A stretch of 64,000 nt of DNA from Capilliphycus robustus (GTDB lineage: Bacteria > Cyanobacteriota > Cyanobacteriia > Cyanobacteriales > Microcoleaceae), in assembly GCF_034932365.1 (NCBI RefSeq), contig NZ_JAYGHR010000082.1:12126-76125 (forward strand), given 5' to 3'. Under the pieces are notes generated by a model. That model had not been told where the DNA came from and searched no databases. It was given only the letters and a program-made list of their open reading frames with translations. Below, one piece after another: positions 1-8,280 of the stretch (its first letter is position 1; each line of letters opens with the position of its first letter). The position numbers were made by a program, and so were the translations under genes.

Positions 1-635
1 TTGATCGCTGGAGACGAATCTACGGCGATGGGGAAGTGAACAAGGTTCAACTCGATATCCGTAATGGACATCAACAAACCATCGATCGCGTGCTAAACTG
101 GCTGAAAGCAGATGACAATCTCTCGGGTCTGTCGATTTGCGATGCGGGGTGTGGTGTGGGGAGTTTGAGCATTCCTCTGGCTGAGGCGGGTGCGATTGTC
201 ACTGCTAGCGATATCTCTGAAAAAATGGTTTCGGAAGCTCGAGAACGAGCTACGGCAACTTTAGGTGATCGCGCTAGCAATGTCAAGTTTAGCACTCAGG
301 ATTTAGAAGCTTTAGAGGGTCGATATCATACTGTGATTTGTCTGGATGTGTTGATTCACTATCCTGATGATAAAATGGCGGATATGATTGCTCATTTGGC
401 GTCGCTCGCGGAGTCTCGTTTGATTTTGAGTTTTGCACCGAAAACCTTCGCTTTGACTATCCTCAAAAAAATCGGTGAATTTTTCCCAGGGCCAAGTAAA
501 ACGACTCGTGCTTATCAACATCGAGAGGCAGATATTGTTAAAATTTTTGAAAATAATGGCTTCAGCGTAGCTCGTCAAGAAATGACTAGCACTCGCTTTT
601 ATTTCTCTCGTTTGTTAGAGGCGGTTCGGCGTTAA
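1..635 (+). CDS. chlM: Magnesium protoporphyrin IX methyltransferase, 5' end outside window
   Basis: SAM-dependent methylation of Mg-protoporphyrin IX, a step of chlorophyll synthesis. The frame is open from base 3 and reads DRWRRIYGDGEVNKVQL, typical of ChlM, so the GTG at 36 is an internal valine and the true start lies before the window. The SAM-binding glycine motif DAGCGVGS follows, then a conserved acidic residue at the end of the next strand (ASDIS). The C-terminus is complete. The product would act at the thylakoid or envelope membrane with Mg-chelatase and the cyclase. The next gene begins about 100 bp downstream on the same strand and need not be co-transcribed. Confidence 0.95.
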   Translation, partial: DRWRRIYGDGEVNKVQLDIRNGHQQTIDRVLNWLKADDNLSGLSICDAGCGVGSLSIPLAEAGAIVTASDISEKMVSEARERATATLGDRASNVKFSTQDLEALEGRYHTVICLDVLIHYPDDKMADMIAHLASLAESRLILSFAPKTFALTILKKIGEFFPGPSKTTRAYQHREADIVKIFENNGFSVARQEMTSTRFYFSRLLEAVRR

Positions 636-742
636 AATTCAAGGATTTTCAGTCAACCGCTATCGGCAATAAACACCTAAGCTATACTGTTGAGCGATGT
701 TTAATTGCAAGCTGATTGCTAACATCATATTAGGGGAAAGTC

Positions 743-1159
743 ATGCAGTTGATTAAGTTGATCACTGCAAGTTTATTGATTCCTATTGGGCTGTTTTGTT
801 TGCTGACCATTGCAACTGGACTGATTAACCCGGATGCTTCGGTTCATAGCAAAATCAGCATCGCAATCGGTGGGTTAATTTTGGGTTTACCCGCGTTAGG
901 AATTGGCGGTTGGCTGTTGTGGGATAGTTCTTATCAATCTCGTCAGAAGATAGAAAATCGCTCCCGTCGGATTCATTCTATCTTCTTTCATTTACTGATA
1001 CAAAATCAGGGCAAAATAACGCCCAGTGATCTTGTAAGGTTTACTCATTTATCTCCCCAAGAAGCTGAGAAGTTTATTCTGAGTAAAGCGATAGAACTTC
1101 AGGGGACTTGGGAGAAAACGCCAGAGGGAGAAACGATCTACTATTTTGAGTTAAAATAA
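743..1159 (+). CDS. Small membrane protein with C-terminal winged-helix-like region
   Basis: 138 residues, not matched to a named family. Two hydrophobic segments (about residues 7-27 and 38-62) form a hairpin. A soluble tail of about 70 residues follows, with a pattern like a winged helix (SDLVRFTHLSPQEAEKFI), which could sense or bind a partner. The start is well supported by an AGGGGAAAG ribosome site just before the ATG. It sits alone between chlM and the Uma2 gene. Function unknown; conserved hypothetical of cyanobacterial type by general appearance. Confidence 0.75.
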   Translation: MQLIKLITASLLIPIGLFCLLTIATGLINPDASVHSKISIAIGGLILGLPALGIGGWLLWDSSYQSRQKIENRSRRIHSIFFHLLIQNQGKITPSDLVRFTHLSPQEAEKFILSKAIELQGTWEKTPEGETIYYFELK

Positions 1160-1188
1160 CTGTTTTCCTCGTATTTCTATCTTAAATT

Positions 1189-1767
1189 ATGCTACAAACT
1201 CCAACACAATCTCTGACTCTTGAGGGGTTTCTCAAACTCCCAGAAACAAAGCCAGCAAGCGAATATATTAACGGTAAAATCATTCAAAAACCTATGGCTC
1301 AAGGAAAACATAGCGCAATTCAGGGAGAATTGGTGACAGTGATTAATGAAAGTGCAGAAAAGCAACAGATAGCCTTAGCATTACCGGAATTAGGATGTAC
1401 CTTTGGTGGACGTTCAATTGTTCCTGATGTTGCTGTGTTTACTTGGAGTCGCATTCCTTTAGATGAAAATGGTGATATTGCGAATAGTTTTCCGACTCAT
1501 CCTGACTGGACAATTGAAATTCTTTCTCCCGATCAAAACCAAACAAAAGTCATCAGTAATATTTTACATTGTCTGGATGCAGGTTGTCTGATGGGTTGGT
1601 TAATTGATCCGGCTGAAAAGTCTGTATTTGTTTATCCTATGGGTGAACAACCGATGGTTTTACAAACACCCGAACAAGTTCTTCCAACTCCTGAATTCAT
1701 CTCAGATTTTAACTTAAAACTTTCAGAACTATTTAATTGGCTGAAACCGGTAACTCTTTTTCCGTAA
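1189..1767 (+). CDS. Uma2 family endonuclease-like protein (DUF820)
   Basis: 192 residues of the Uma2/DUF820 family, very expanded in cyanobacteria and built on the PD-(D/E)XK nuclease fold. The expected acidic residues are visible in VPDVAVF and IEILSPDQ, and the family signature EYINGKI is near the N-terminus. The biological role of the family is unsettled; a restriction-like or mobile-element-linked nuclease is usually proposed. It lies 30 bp after the preceding gene and 68 bp before a toxin-antitoxin-like pair, in a small accessory patch. Full length with intact predicted active site. Confidence 0.85.
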   Translation: MLQTPTQSLTLEGFLKLPETKPASEYINGKIIQKPMAQGKHSAIQGELVTVINESAEKQQIALALPELGCTFGGRSIVPDVAVFTWSRIPLDENGDIANSFPTHPDWTIEILSPDQNQTKVISNILHCLDAGCLMGWLIDPAEKSVFVYPMGEQPMVLQTPEQVLPTPEFISDFNLKLSELFNWLKPVTLFP

Positions 1768-1834
1768 TTGCCGATCCCGTTTTAGCAAAACTATTGTATA
1801 TTAAAAGGTAAGGATTTAAAATAATCATTGAGTT

Positions 1835-2080
1835 ATGACTGTAGAATCAATAATCAATGTTTTGAAATCTGTTCGGTTTGTTGTTGATGCTCAAGGTCAG
1901 AAAACAGCCGCACAATTAAGTATTTCCGATTGGGAAACATTGCTGAATTGGATTGAAGATCGAGAAGATGAAGCGATTTTTAAAGAAGCGATGCGCCAGC
2001 TAAAAGAAGCAGGAGGAAACCCCCAAAAAGCGGGATGGCTGGATTGGGAATCGGTGAAATCCCAATGGGATAAAGATTAA
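1835..2080 (+). CDS. Probable antitoxin of a type II toxin-antitoxin pair
   Basis: 81 residues. A beta-rich start with the signature VRFVVDAQGQKTAAQLSISDWETLLNWIED resembles the N-terminal part of many cyanobacterial antitoxins (written here only as a family pattern: DxxGxxxAVxLSxxDWxxLL). It is followed 3 bp later by a RelE/ParE-like toxin, the usual antitoxin-first order. It would bind and neutralise that toxin and probably repress its own promoter. The antitoxin call rests mainly on position and size. Confidence 0.7.
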   Translation: MTVESIINVLKSVRFVVDAQGQKTAAQLSISDWETLLNWIEDREDEAIFKEAMRQLKEAGGNPQKAGWLDWESVKSQWDKD

Positions 2081-2083
2081 GTA

Positions 2084-2383
2084 ATGTATCAGATTCAGCT
2101 ATCTGCATCTGCTCATAATCAGGGAAAAAAATTACCTGGTGTCATTCGTCAACGCATTAAAAATATTATTGATGCTCTCGCCCAAGATCCTCGTCCATAT
2201 AATAGCATTCAGCTTGACTTTGAAACCGAGGACAGTTGGGAACCCAGACGAATTCGTGTTGACTCCTGGCGGATTATATATGCGATAGATGATGAGTTTC
2301 AACAGATTGTTATTTTAGCAATTCGGAAACGTCCTCCCTATGATTATTCAGATTTGAGCGATTTATTAACAGACTTAGGTTAA
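2084..2383 (+). CDS. RelE/ParE-family toxin
   Basis: 99 residues with the RelE/ParE fold pattern: an N-terminal strand (YQIQLSASA), a helix with KKLPGVIRQRIKNIIDAL, then strands ending in RIRVDSWRIIYAIDD and ILAIRKRPPYDY. Members cleave ribosome-bound mRNA (RelE) or poison gyrase (ParE); which applies cannot be told here. The core RxRVxxWRIIY motif is typical of active members. It starts 3 bp after the antitoxin-like gene, consistent with translational coupling. Complete, no sign of decay. Confidence 0.82.
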   Translation: MYQIQLSASAHNQGKKLPGVIRQRIKNIIDALAQDPRPYNSIQLDFETEDSWEPRRIRVDSWRIIYAIDDEFQQIVILAIRKRPPYDYSDLSDLLTDLG

Positions 2384-2414
2384 ATTGTAGCTAAAATCAA
2401 TAACAGGAAATCTC

Positions 2415-2789
2415 ATGGATAGAATCTTTTTAACAATTGCAGCAATTTTAGGCGGTTTTTCGGTGATGGCGGGTGCTTTTGGCGCTCATGCTTTGAGTGG
2501 AAAAATCAGCGAACGAGGGATTGAAATCTTTGAAACGGCTGCTCGTTATCAAATGTATCATGCCCTGGCTTTATTATTACTCGGAGTGTTACTCAGAAAT
2601 TCTCAATCTCCTCAACCGTTAATCACTATCGCCGGGACTGCTTTTATTGTCGGGGTCGCCATTTTTTCGGGGAGTCTGTATGCTTTAAGCTTAACGGGGA
2701 TTAAATGGCTCGGCGCAATTACGCCGCTTGGGGGTGTGGCATTTATTGCGGGATGGGGATGTTTAGCGATCGCCACTTTCAAGCTCTGA
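2415..2789 (+). CDS. DUF423 family inner-membrane protein
   Basis: 124 residues with four hydrophobic segments and the family features GAFGAHAL near the N-terminus and YQMYHALALL in the second helix, as in E. coli YgdD. Function unknown. A good ribosome site (AGGAAA) precedes the ATG. It is 31 bp after the toxin gene but is probably an independent housekeeping gene. Confidence 0.88.
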   Translation: MDRIFLTIAAILGGFSVMAGAFGAHALSGKISERGIEIFETAARYQMYHALALLLLGVLLRNSQSPQPLITIAGTAFIVGVAIFSGSLYALSLTGIKWLGAITPLGGVAFIAGWGCLAIATFKL

Positions 2790-2896
2790 TTAAAATCTGA
2801 GATAGAGTAAAAATTTACCCATTCAGTTGGTTATGATACCGTAGAAGAGTTACGCTGGAAAGGTAATAAGACAAATTCTTCATCAATTTAGCGCAA

Positions 2897-3661
2897 ATGG
2901 GAAGCGAAACAATTGTTCTGTTGTCGAGTCGTGAAATCGAAAAAATGCGTCAAGCGGGACGTTTAGCGGCTCAATTATTGAATCATCTTGAACCGATGGT
3001 TCAACCAGGAGTGAGTACACTGGAACTCAACGATGAAGCCGAACGTTGGACAAAGGCTCACGATGCTCGCAGCGCTCCTTTAGGATATCATGGCTTCCCC
3101 AAATCGATTTGTACGAGCGTTAATCATGTCATTTGTCATGGTATTCCCAACGCCAAACAAATTCTTCAAGAGGGAGATATTATTAATATTGATGTCACTC
3201 CGGTTGTGGATGGTTATCACGGTGATACTTCTAAAACATTTTTTGTCGGTACGCCTTCCCCGGTTGCGAAAAAATTAGTTGAAGTTACTTATGAGTCGAT
3301 GATGCGGGGAATTGCGGCGGTTAAACCGGGTGCAAAAATTGGAGATATTGGCGCCGCGATTCAAGAATATGCAGAATCTCACGGATTTTCTGTTGTACGA
3401 GATTTTGTTGGTCATGGTATAAATACCACGTTTCATACCGCACCTCAAGTTCCCCATTATGGAACCGCCGGAAAAGGAAAAAAATTGCGTCCGGGGATGG
3501 TTTTTACGATTGAACCGATGATTAATGAAGGAACTTGGGAAGCAAAAGTTCTCGAAGATGGTTGGACTGCAATTACCATCGATGGTAAACTTTCCGCCCA
3601 GTTTGAACACACTGTTGCTGTGACTGAATCCGGTGTAGATATTTTAACATTACCGGATTAG
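2897..3661 (+). CDS. map: Type I methionine aminopeptidase
   Basis: Removes the initiator methionine from nascent proteins using two divalent metals. 254 residues, the normal length for a short type I bacterial enzyme without an N-terminal extension. Metal ligands are visible: D99 (INIDVTP), D110 (HGDTSKT), H173 (VGHGI), E206 (TIEPMI) and E237 (FEHTV), plus substrate-binding H81 (CHGIP). No linked ribosomal operon, which is common in cyanobacteria that carry several map paralogues. All catalytic residues are intact. Confidence 0.96.
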   Translation: MGSETIVLLSSREIEKMRQAGRLAAQLLNHLEPMVQPGVSTLELNDEAERWTKAHDARSAPLGYHGFPKSICTSVNHVICHGIPNAKQILQEGDIINIDVTPVVDGYHGDTSKTFFVGTPSPVAKKLVEVTYESMMRGIAAVKPGAKIGDIGAAIQEYAESHGFSVVRDFVGHGINTTFHTAPQVPHYGTAGKGKKLRPGMVFTIEPMINEGTWEAKVLEDGWTAITIDGKLSAQFEHTVAVTESGVDILTLPD

Positions 3662-3695
3662 GTTTAATTTCTAGCAGTTTAATTGCTCATTTGCC

Positions 3696-4445
3696 TTAAA
3701 TTTGCTGAATACAATATTGTACTCCCGTCTCAAAAATGCGGGTTCCGCCGCCTTCTGCAACGGTTTGACGCAACGCTTGGGGGTTAATTACACGCACTCC
3801 CGCCAAGTAATTAACACCCATTTCTGCTAATTCTGATAACCAAGGTAAAGTCGGCCCCATTAATACTAAGGTCGCATCTTTTGATAATTCTGCCAAGCGA
3901 GGAAAGGTTTTATTCACAATAGAAGTCGCTGTTAGAAACACCCATTCCGACTCGGGTAAAATAAATTCACAAGCGGGGTCTGGTAAATCTCCCGAAGCGG
4001 GTTGTCTCTCAATCACAACTAAATTCATCTCTTTTTCATAGCGAGAAAGTTCAGGATAACGCCCAACAATTGACACTCGTTTTCCGCGAATTTGCGGTAA
4101 AAAATATTCAAAGACTGCTAAGTTTGACGGGCCAGTTGGAGACAGTAATTCAGCCGTTTTTGACAGGGGAGAATTGGAGTTAATAATTGCGTTAATTACA
4201 GCCATTCCGACTGTGGCTTGATAACTCTCCCATGACTTCACCCACGAGGTTAATTCCGAGGCGGGTTTGTTGACCAAAGTTCCCGACCAAGGTAAAGTAC
4301 GAATGGGTATTCCTGGACTCATACATAACCCCATTCCTTCGGCTTCACAAAGCGTCCAGGTTAAACCAATGATAATTTCTTGAATGGGACTATTGCTGAG
4401 GCTTTTATCCAGTAGCAGGTCATAAATTTCGCGGGGATGAGTCAT
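3696..4445 (-). CDS. DUF364 domain protein (Rossmann-like)
   Basis: 249 residues of the DUF4213/DUF364 type: an N-terminal enolase-like segment (VGLTWTLCEAEGMG-type pattern, IPIRTLPWSGTL) followed by a Rossmann-like half (VSIVGRYPEL, then DATLVLMGPTLPW). The family is predicted to handle metals or metal chelates, but no reaction is proven. The gene converges on map with 34 bp between the stops. Full length, function not assigned. Confidence 0.8.
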   Translation of the reverse strand: MTHPREIYDLLLDKSLSNSPIQEIIIGLTWTLCEAEGMGLCMSPGIPIRTLPWSGTLVNKPASELTSWVKSWESYQATVGMAVINAIINSNSPLSKTAELLSPTGPSNLAVFEYFLPQIRGKRVSIVGRYPELSRYEKEMNLVVIERQPASGDLPDPACEFILPESEWVFLTATSIVNKTFPRLAELSKDATLVLMGPTLPWLSELAEMGVNYLAGVRVINPQALRQTVAEGGGTRIFETGVQYCIQQI

Positions 4446-4573
4446 AGAAATTTGTGATTAACCAACTTTGTTATTATTGACGCATTTAGCCTCAATTTCC
4501 AATGGCTTAAGAAGTTCTTTGGGTTTTTGGAGAAAATAGAAAATAGGATACAAACCGCAACACCCTTACAAAA

Positions 4574-5662
4574 TCAAAAACCCTGTTGTGAAACCAAATC
4601 CATACAGAGTTGATTAACAACTGCTTCATCAACGGATTTGGGAAGGGTTGAAACGGCTTCGGCTTGATCGAGTTGTTGATAGAGTTGTTTTGCTATTTCC
4701 ATCACTTCATCGTAGGAATATACACCTTTTTTGATGGCTAATAATTCCTCTGCATCTCCAGCTTCTCGACGATCAACAACTAAAATCTGAGTCTTTAAAA
4801 CCTCTATTCCGGTTTTTAATAGCCGAATGGCTTGCATGGCAAATTTACAATCATACCCGACTTTTGCTTCCATTTTAGCACGTTCTGGATTGCGATTTTG
4901 TTTCCAACTTTGGTAGTTTTTGAATTCTAGAATCGCTCGTTGATACTGTTGACTTTTTTGCAAGAGTTGAATAAAGTCTGATGAACAGTTGGTGAGTTTC
5001 TGAGTTGTTTCTAATGTCTCATCAGGGAGGGAATGTTGTTTGAAAATTCCCTTGTAATCGATTTCTGATGTTAACAGATTATACAACTCTTTGGCGGGTT
5101 CTAGATATTCGATGCGATCGCGTACCAATAGATACAAGTATTCTAAAAAACTATTCATCTGACTGATATTTAGAGGCGGTGTTTCTCCGAGTCCAAATTC
5201 AGCCGCAGTCGGTTGATGTTGCGGGGGGTTCAGCAACCAACGGCGATGAGATTCTAGCTTTTTGATTTGAGCGTAACCATAACCGGAATAGGTTTGTTTA
5301 ATTCGTTTTGAGAGGAAAGTTTGTCGATGTTGCTGCAATATTTTTCCGACTTCTGTGAGATGAATATAATCTTTAAACCACAGCAATTCTAAGATATTGG
5401 GATTATTATCAATGGCTAAATTCAAGAACTTTCTCAATTCATAAATACAGGTATCCTTAGAGAGATAAGGAAACTTTTCAGAGGGGGTTTTATCCCACCC
5501 TTTATCTTGTTGTTCGATTTGACTTAACCCCAAATAATAGGGTTTTGTCGCAATGAAAATCCCTCGGTAGTCATAATCAGAGGTAGCCGTTTCTAAACCA
5601 TAACCCCGTGAACCTGTTAAGGCGATTAAAATGGTTCTCTTTTCGATTTCTTGACGATTCAT
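4574..5662 (-). CDS. Nucleotidyltransferase-fold protein
   Basis: 362 residues. The N-terminus carries the polymerase-beta-like nucleotidyltransferase signature: LTGSRGYG at about residues 16-22, then TSDYDYRGIF containing the two metal-binding aspartates. The rest is a helical region of unknown fold (KFPYLSKDTCIYELRKFLNLA and so on) found in stand-alone DNA polymerase beta superfamily proteins of bacteria and phages. The substrate is unknown. It is followed by a pentapeptide-repeat gene, transcribed in the same direction and ending about 20 bp upstream of this start. Confidence 0.85.
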   Translation of the reverse strand: MNRQEIEKRTILIALTGSRGYGLETATSDYDYRGIFIATKPYYLGLSQIEQQDKGWDKTPSEKFPYLSKDTCIYELRKFLNLAIDNNPNILELLWFKDYIHLTEVGKILQQHRQTFLSKRIKQTYSGYGYAQIKKLESHRRWLLNPPQHQPTAAEFGLGETPPLNISQMNSFLEYLYLLVRDRIEYLEPAKELYNLLTSEIDYKGIFKQHSLPDETLETTQKLTNCSSDFIQLLQKSQQYQRAILEFKNYQSWKQNRNPERAKMEAKVGYDCKFAMQAIRLLKTGIEVLKTQILVVDRREAGDAEELLAIKKGVYSYDEVMEIAKQLYQQLDQAEAVSTLPKSVDEAVVNQLCMDLVSQQGF

Positions 5663-5683
5663 TAATTTTTTAAATGATTTTTT

Positions 5684-6673
5684 CTAATCCGTAGACTGAT
5701 AGGTTGTACCATCAGGTAGGGTGACATTTTGCATGATATTGTTATGTAATTCAGCACGACTCCAATTTGCCCCTTTAAAGTTTGCTCCACTCATATCAAG
5801 ATAAGTTAAACAAGCGAATTCTAACTTAGCATTGATCAGAGTTGCTTCTACCAAACAGGCTTTCTCTAAGTTGCTGACTCTCAAATTAGCCCCTCGAAGA
5901 TTGGCTTGGTTTAAATTAGCAGAATTTAGATTAGCTTGGCTCAAGTTAGTATTCGTCAAGTTGGCTTTACGGAGAATAGCTTGCTGAAGTTGAGCGTATT
6001 GAAAATCAGCATTTTCACAGCTTGTATTCTCTAGAATAGCAGAATTAAGTTCGGCTTTTCGGAGATTTGCATTTTTTAAACTTGCATCGGTTAAATCACT
6101 AACAATTCTCGATTTTGATGGATTTTCTTTATCTAAATAGGGATTAAAATTAGCTTCCTTGAGGTTCGCTCCATCAAGATTAGCCGCTTTTAAAGAAACG
6201 CCTTGCAAATTGGCTTGAGCCAAGTTAGCATTTTTCAAATTAGCCTGATCAAGTTGAGTGAGTTGAGAAGAAAAACATCCCAGATTTGTAGATTTTAGAT
6301 CCGCATTTTCTAAGTTCGCTTGAGTTAAGTTACTCCCGGTGAGTATTGCGAAACTTAAATCGGCTCCTCGCAAATCACTTCCACTTAAATTAGCATTTTT
6401 TAGGTTTGCTTTTTTGAGGTTAGCATTTCTAAAATTGGCATTAACGAGGTTGGCTCCTTGAAGATTTGCTTCTTCTAAATCTGCTCCCGCTAAATTGGCT
6501 CCAGCGAGATCAGCTTGCTGTAAGTTTGCTTTTGGAAGGCTACTATTTTCACCCCGTTTCGTCTTTAATATCTGACGAATGGGATCAAGAATTTCGAGGT
6601 TCTGATTTTCGGGTGTTTCAGGTTTTAAGTTGAATGAAGGTGGAAAGTTAGGTTCCGAAAGACAAGCGTTCAT
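5684..6673 (-). CDS. Pentapeptide-repeat protein
   Basis: About 329 residues. From residue 50 on, nearly the whole protein is A(D/N)LXX repeats (for example ANLAGADLEEANLQGANL), which fold into a right-handed quadrilateral beta-helix. Two interruptions (around STNLGCFSSQ and FNPYLDKENPSKSR) make loops. The frame also has a GTG at 6682, but the ATG at 6673 is preferred because a CAGG ribosome site lies about 9 bases before it. Family members bind proteins, sometimes mimicking DNA; no specific role can be named. Cyanobacterial genomes hold dozens. Confidence 0.9.
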   Translation of the reverse strand: MNACLSEPNFPPSFNLKPETPENQNLEILDPIRQILKTKRGENSSLPKANLQQADLAGANLAGADLEEANLQGANLVNANFRNANLKKANLKNANLSGSDLRGADLSFAILTGSNLTQANLENADLKSTNLGCFSSQLTQLDQANLKNANLAQANLQGVSLKAANLDGANLKEANFNPYLDKENPSKSRIVSDLTDASLKNANLRKAELNSAILENTSCENADFQYAQLQQAILRKANLTNTNLSQANLNSANLNQANLRGANLRVSNLEKACLVEATLINAKLEFACLTYLDMSGANFKGANWSRAELHNNIMQNVTLPDGTTYQSTD

Positions 6674-6791
6674 TATGCACACCTGGGGTAGAGTTGAGAA
6701 GGCACAGTCTCAAAATGGGACTATTAGCCTTCTACTTGTATATATCTCCCAAGTTGAACCTCTTATGCAGACGGAACCCGTTTTTTGATGA

Positions 6792-8174
6792 TTATTCAGG
6801 ATTAAACCCAAATGGGGGTAAGGTTTCTTGAATTTCTGAACCGAGGCTAACGGTAACGATGAATTTTTCCTCTAAACTTCCAATAACCGCCGTGAAAATA
6901 TAGGGATAATCATCGTCTGGATTTAAGTTTTGTTCCACTAAAATCTGCGTCTCATCACTGACTCGTAACTGAACTTGATTGGGTAAACTCATCCGAGAAG
7001 GTGTTCCTAAAATCAGCAATAATTTCCATTCTCGAACCGTATTAGAGTCTAATTCCCAAGTTAAAGCATACAACCGCAAAGCTGTTTCTGCTAGTTGTAA
7101 ATCCCGATAAGCACCTTTCGCTTGAGTCGGAATTTCTATGTCTTGTTTTTGAAGTTCCTGCACAATCTCTTCAAATTCTTCGGAAGCAAATCTCAAACTC
7201 CGCATGGCGGTGGCTGGTGATAATTCAGGAACAAGAACCCAGGATAATTCACTGGCAAAATGATCTAACTCATCTCGTAACCAACGCCCCAGATTCATGG
7301 CGGGTTCAGTTAATAATGTCAGGAGATCAGAGAGGTAATTATTTTGCGTTTTAACCAATTCTGATGAACTTGTTTCAGCTTCTAAATTCGTTAAATTTTG
7401 AACTTGATAAACCCATCGTAAAAGCTGAGGATTGGTGAGTATTGCTATTCCTTGTTCCCAGGTTAATAGATTCCAAAGTTGAGAGGTTGACTGTCCGTTT
7501 TCTGCTTGAAGTTGGGGTAAAATAGCTTGTAATTCTGCTTTTTGAGCGGAGAGTGAATTCTGACGATTAACCGCTTTAGGTAACGCAATGGCTGCGGGTT
7601 CTAAACAACGGAAATAGAGGAGTAACTGATCGGTTTCTTGTTCAAACCATTGCAGGGGAATTTGATATGTCCAGTCTAAATCAGGTTGTAAATTAACGTT
7701 AGCTTTGGCTGCGATTAAATCGGGATAGGAAATAAAGCCAGAAATACTAACCGTTTCCAGTTCTTCTTGAACTTCGACTAATACATAAAATTGAGCCGCA
7801 TACTCAGGTAAGTCTAAAACAGCTTGAGGAACAGTAACGACTTCATCAAACAAGCTACCGACTGTAATCAGACACACCTTAAATTGATTAACTTTTAAAT
7901 GACAAACCGCTTCAATGCTATTACTAATTTCAGGATTAAAAACCGAACATTTTTCTCGATTAACTGTAAAATCTTCGCCTCGTTCTTCTAACCAATTCTC
8001 AAACCCAAACAAAGCCAAAGCGTTTAAATAAGTAAACCATTTTCGAGATTCATTCTGAATAGCATTACTGAGGTTGATCGCTTGATTGATTTGATCGTTT
8101 GATAATGTAACCGATTCGGGAGAGAAGGTTTCAAAGCCGAATTCTAGTTCTGATAGTAGAGATGAGTTATTCAT
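6792..8174 (-). CDS. DUF1822 family protein
   Basis: 460 residues, recognised as the cyanobacteria-restricted DUF1822 family: an N-terminal region with NWLEERGED and a long acidic, tryptophan-bearing body, no signal peptide and no membrane helix. Function is unknown. It lies 106 bp downstream of the sigma-like gene on the same strand; this two-gene neighbourhood recurs in cyanobacteria as I recall, so the two products probably work together. The C-terminal third (VREWKLLLILGTPSRMSLP) looks like an all-beta domain. Confidence 0.8.
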   Translation of the reverse strand: MNNSSLLSELEFGFETFSPESVTLSNDQINQAINLSNAIQNESRKWFTYLNALALFGFENWLEERGEDFTVNREKCSVFNPEISNSIEAVCHLKVNQFKVCLITVGSLFDEVVTVPQAVLDLPEYAAQFYVLVEVQEELETVSISGFISYPDLIAAKANVNLQPDLDWTYQIPLQWFEQETDQLLLYFRCLEPAAIALPKAVNRQNSLSAQKAELQAILPQLQAENGQSTSQLWNLLTWEQGIAILTNPQLLRWVYQVQNLTNLEAETSSSELVKTQNNYLSDLLTLLTEPAMNLGRWLRDELDHFASELSWVLVPELSPATAMRSLRFASEEFEEIVQELQKQDIEIPTQAKGAYRDLQLAETALRLYALTWELDSNTVREWKLLLILGTPSRMSLPNQVQLRVSDETQILVEQNLNPDDDYPYIFTAVIGSLEEKFIVTVSLGSEIQETLPPFGFNPE

Positions 8175-8280
8175 TTTGGTTTCTCCTGATTACTTGAATT
8201 AACTGTTTGAGTTGATCTGATGTACCGCCCAGTGTTATTGTAATACAATTAAATAGCATAGAGTTATAAGGTGAATTCCT

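Noticed and set aside
36..38. GTG as the start of chlM
   Set aside because: The frame is open upstream and encodes conserved ChlM sequence (WRRIYGDGEV); the start lies outside the window.
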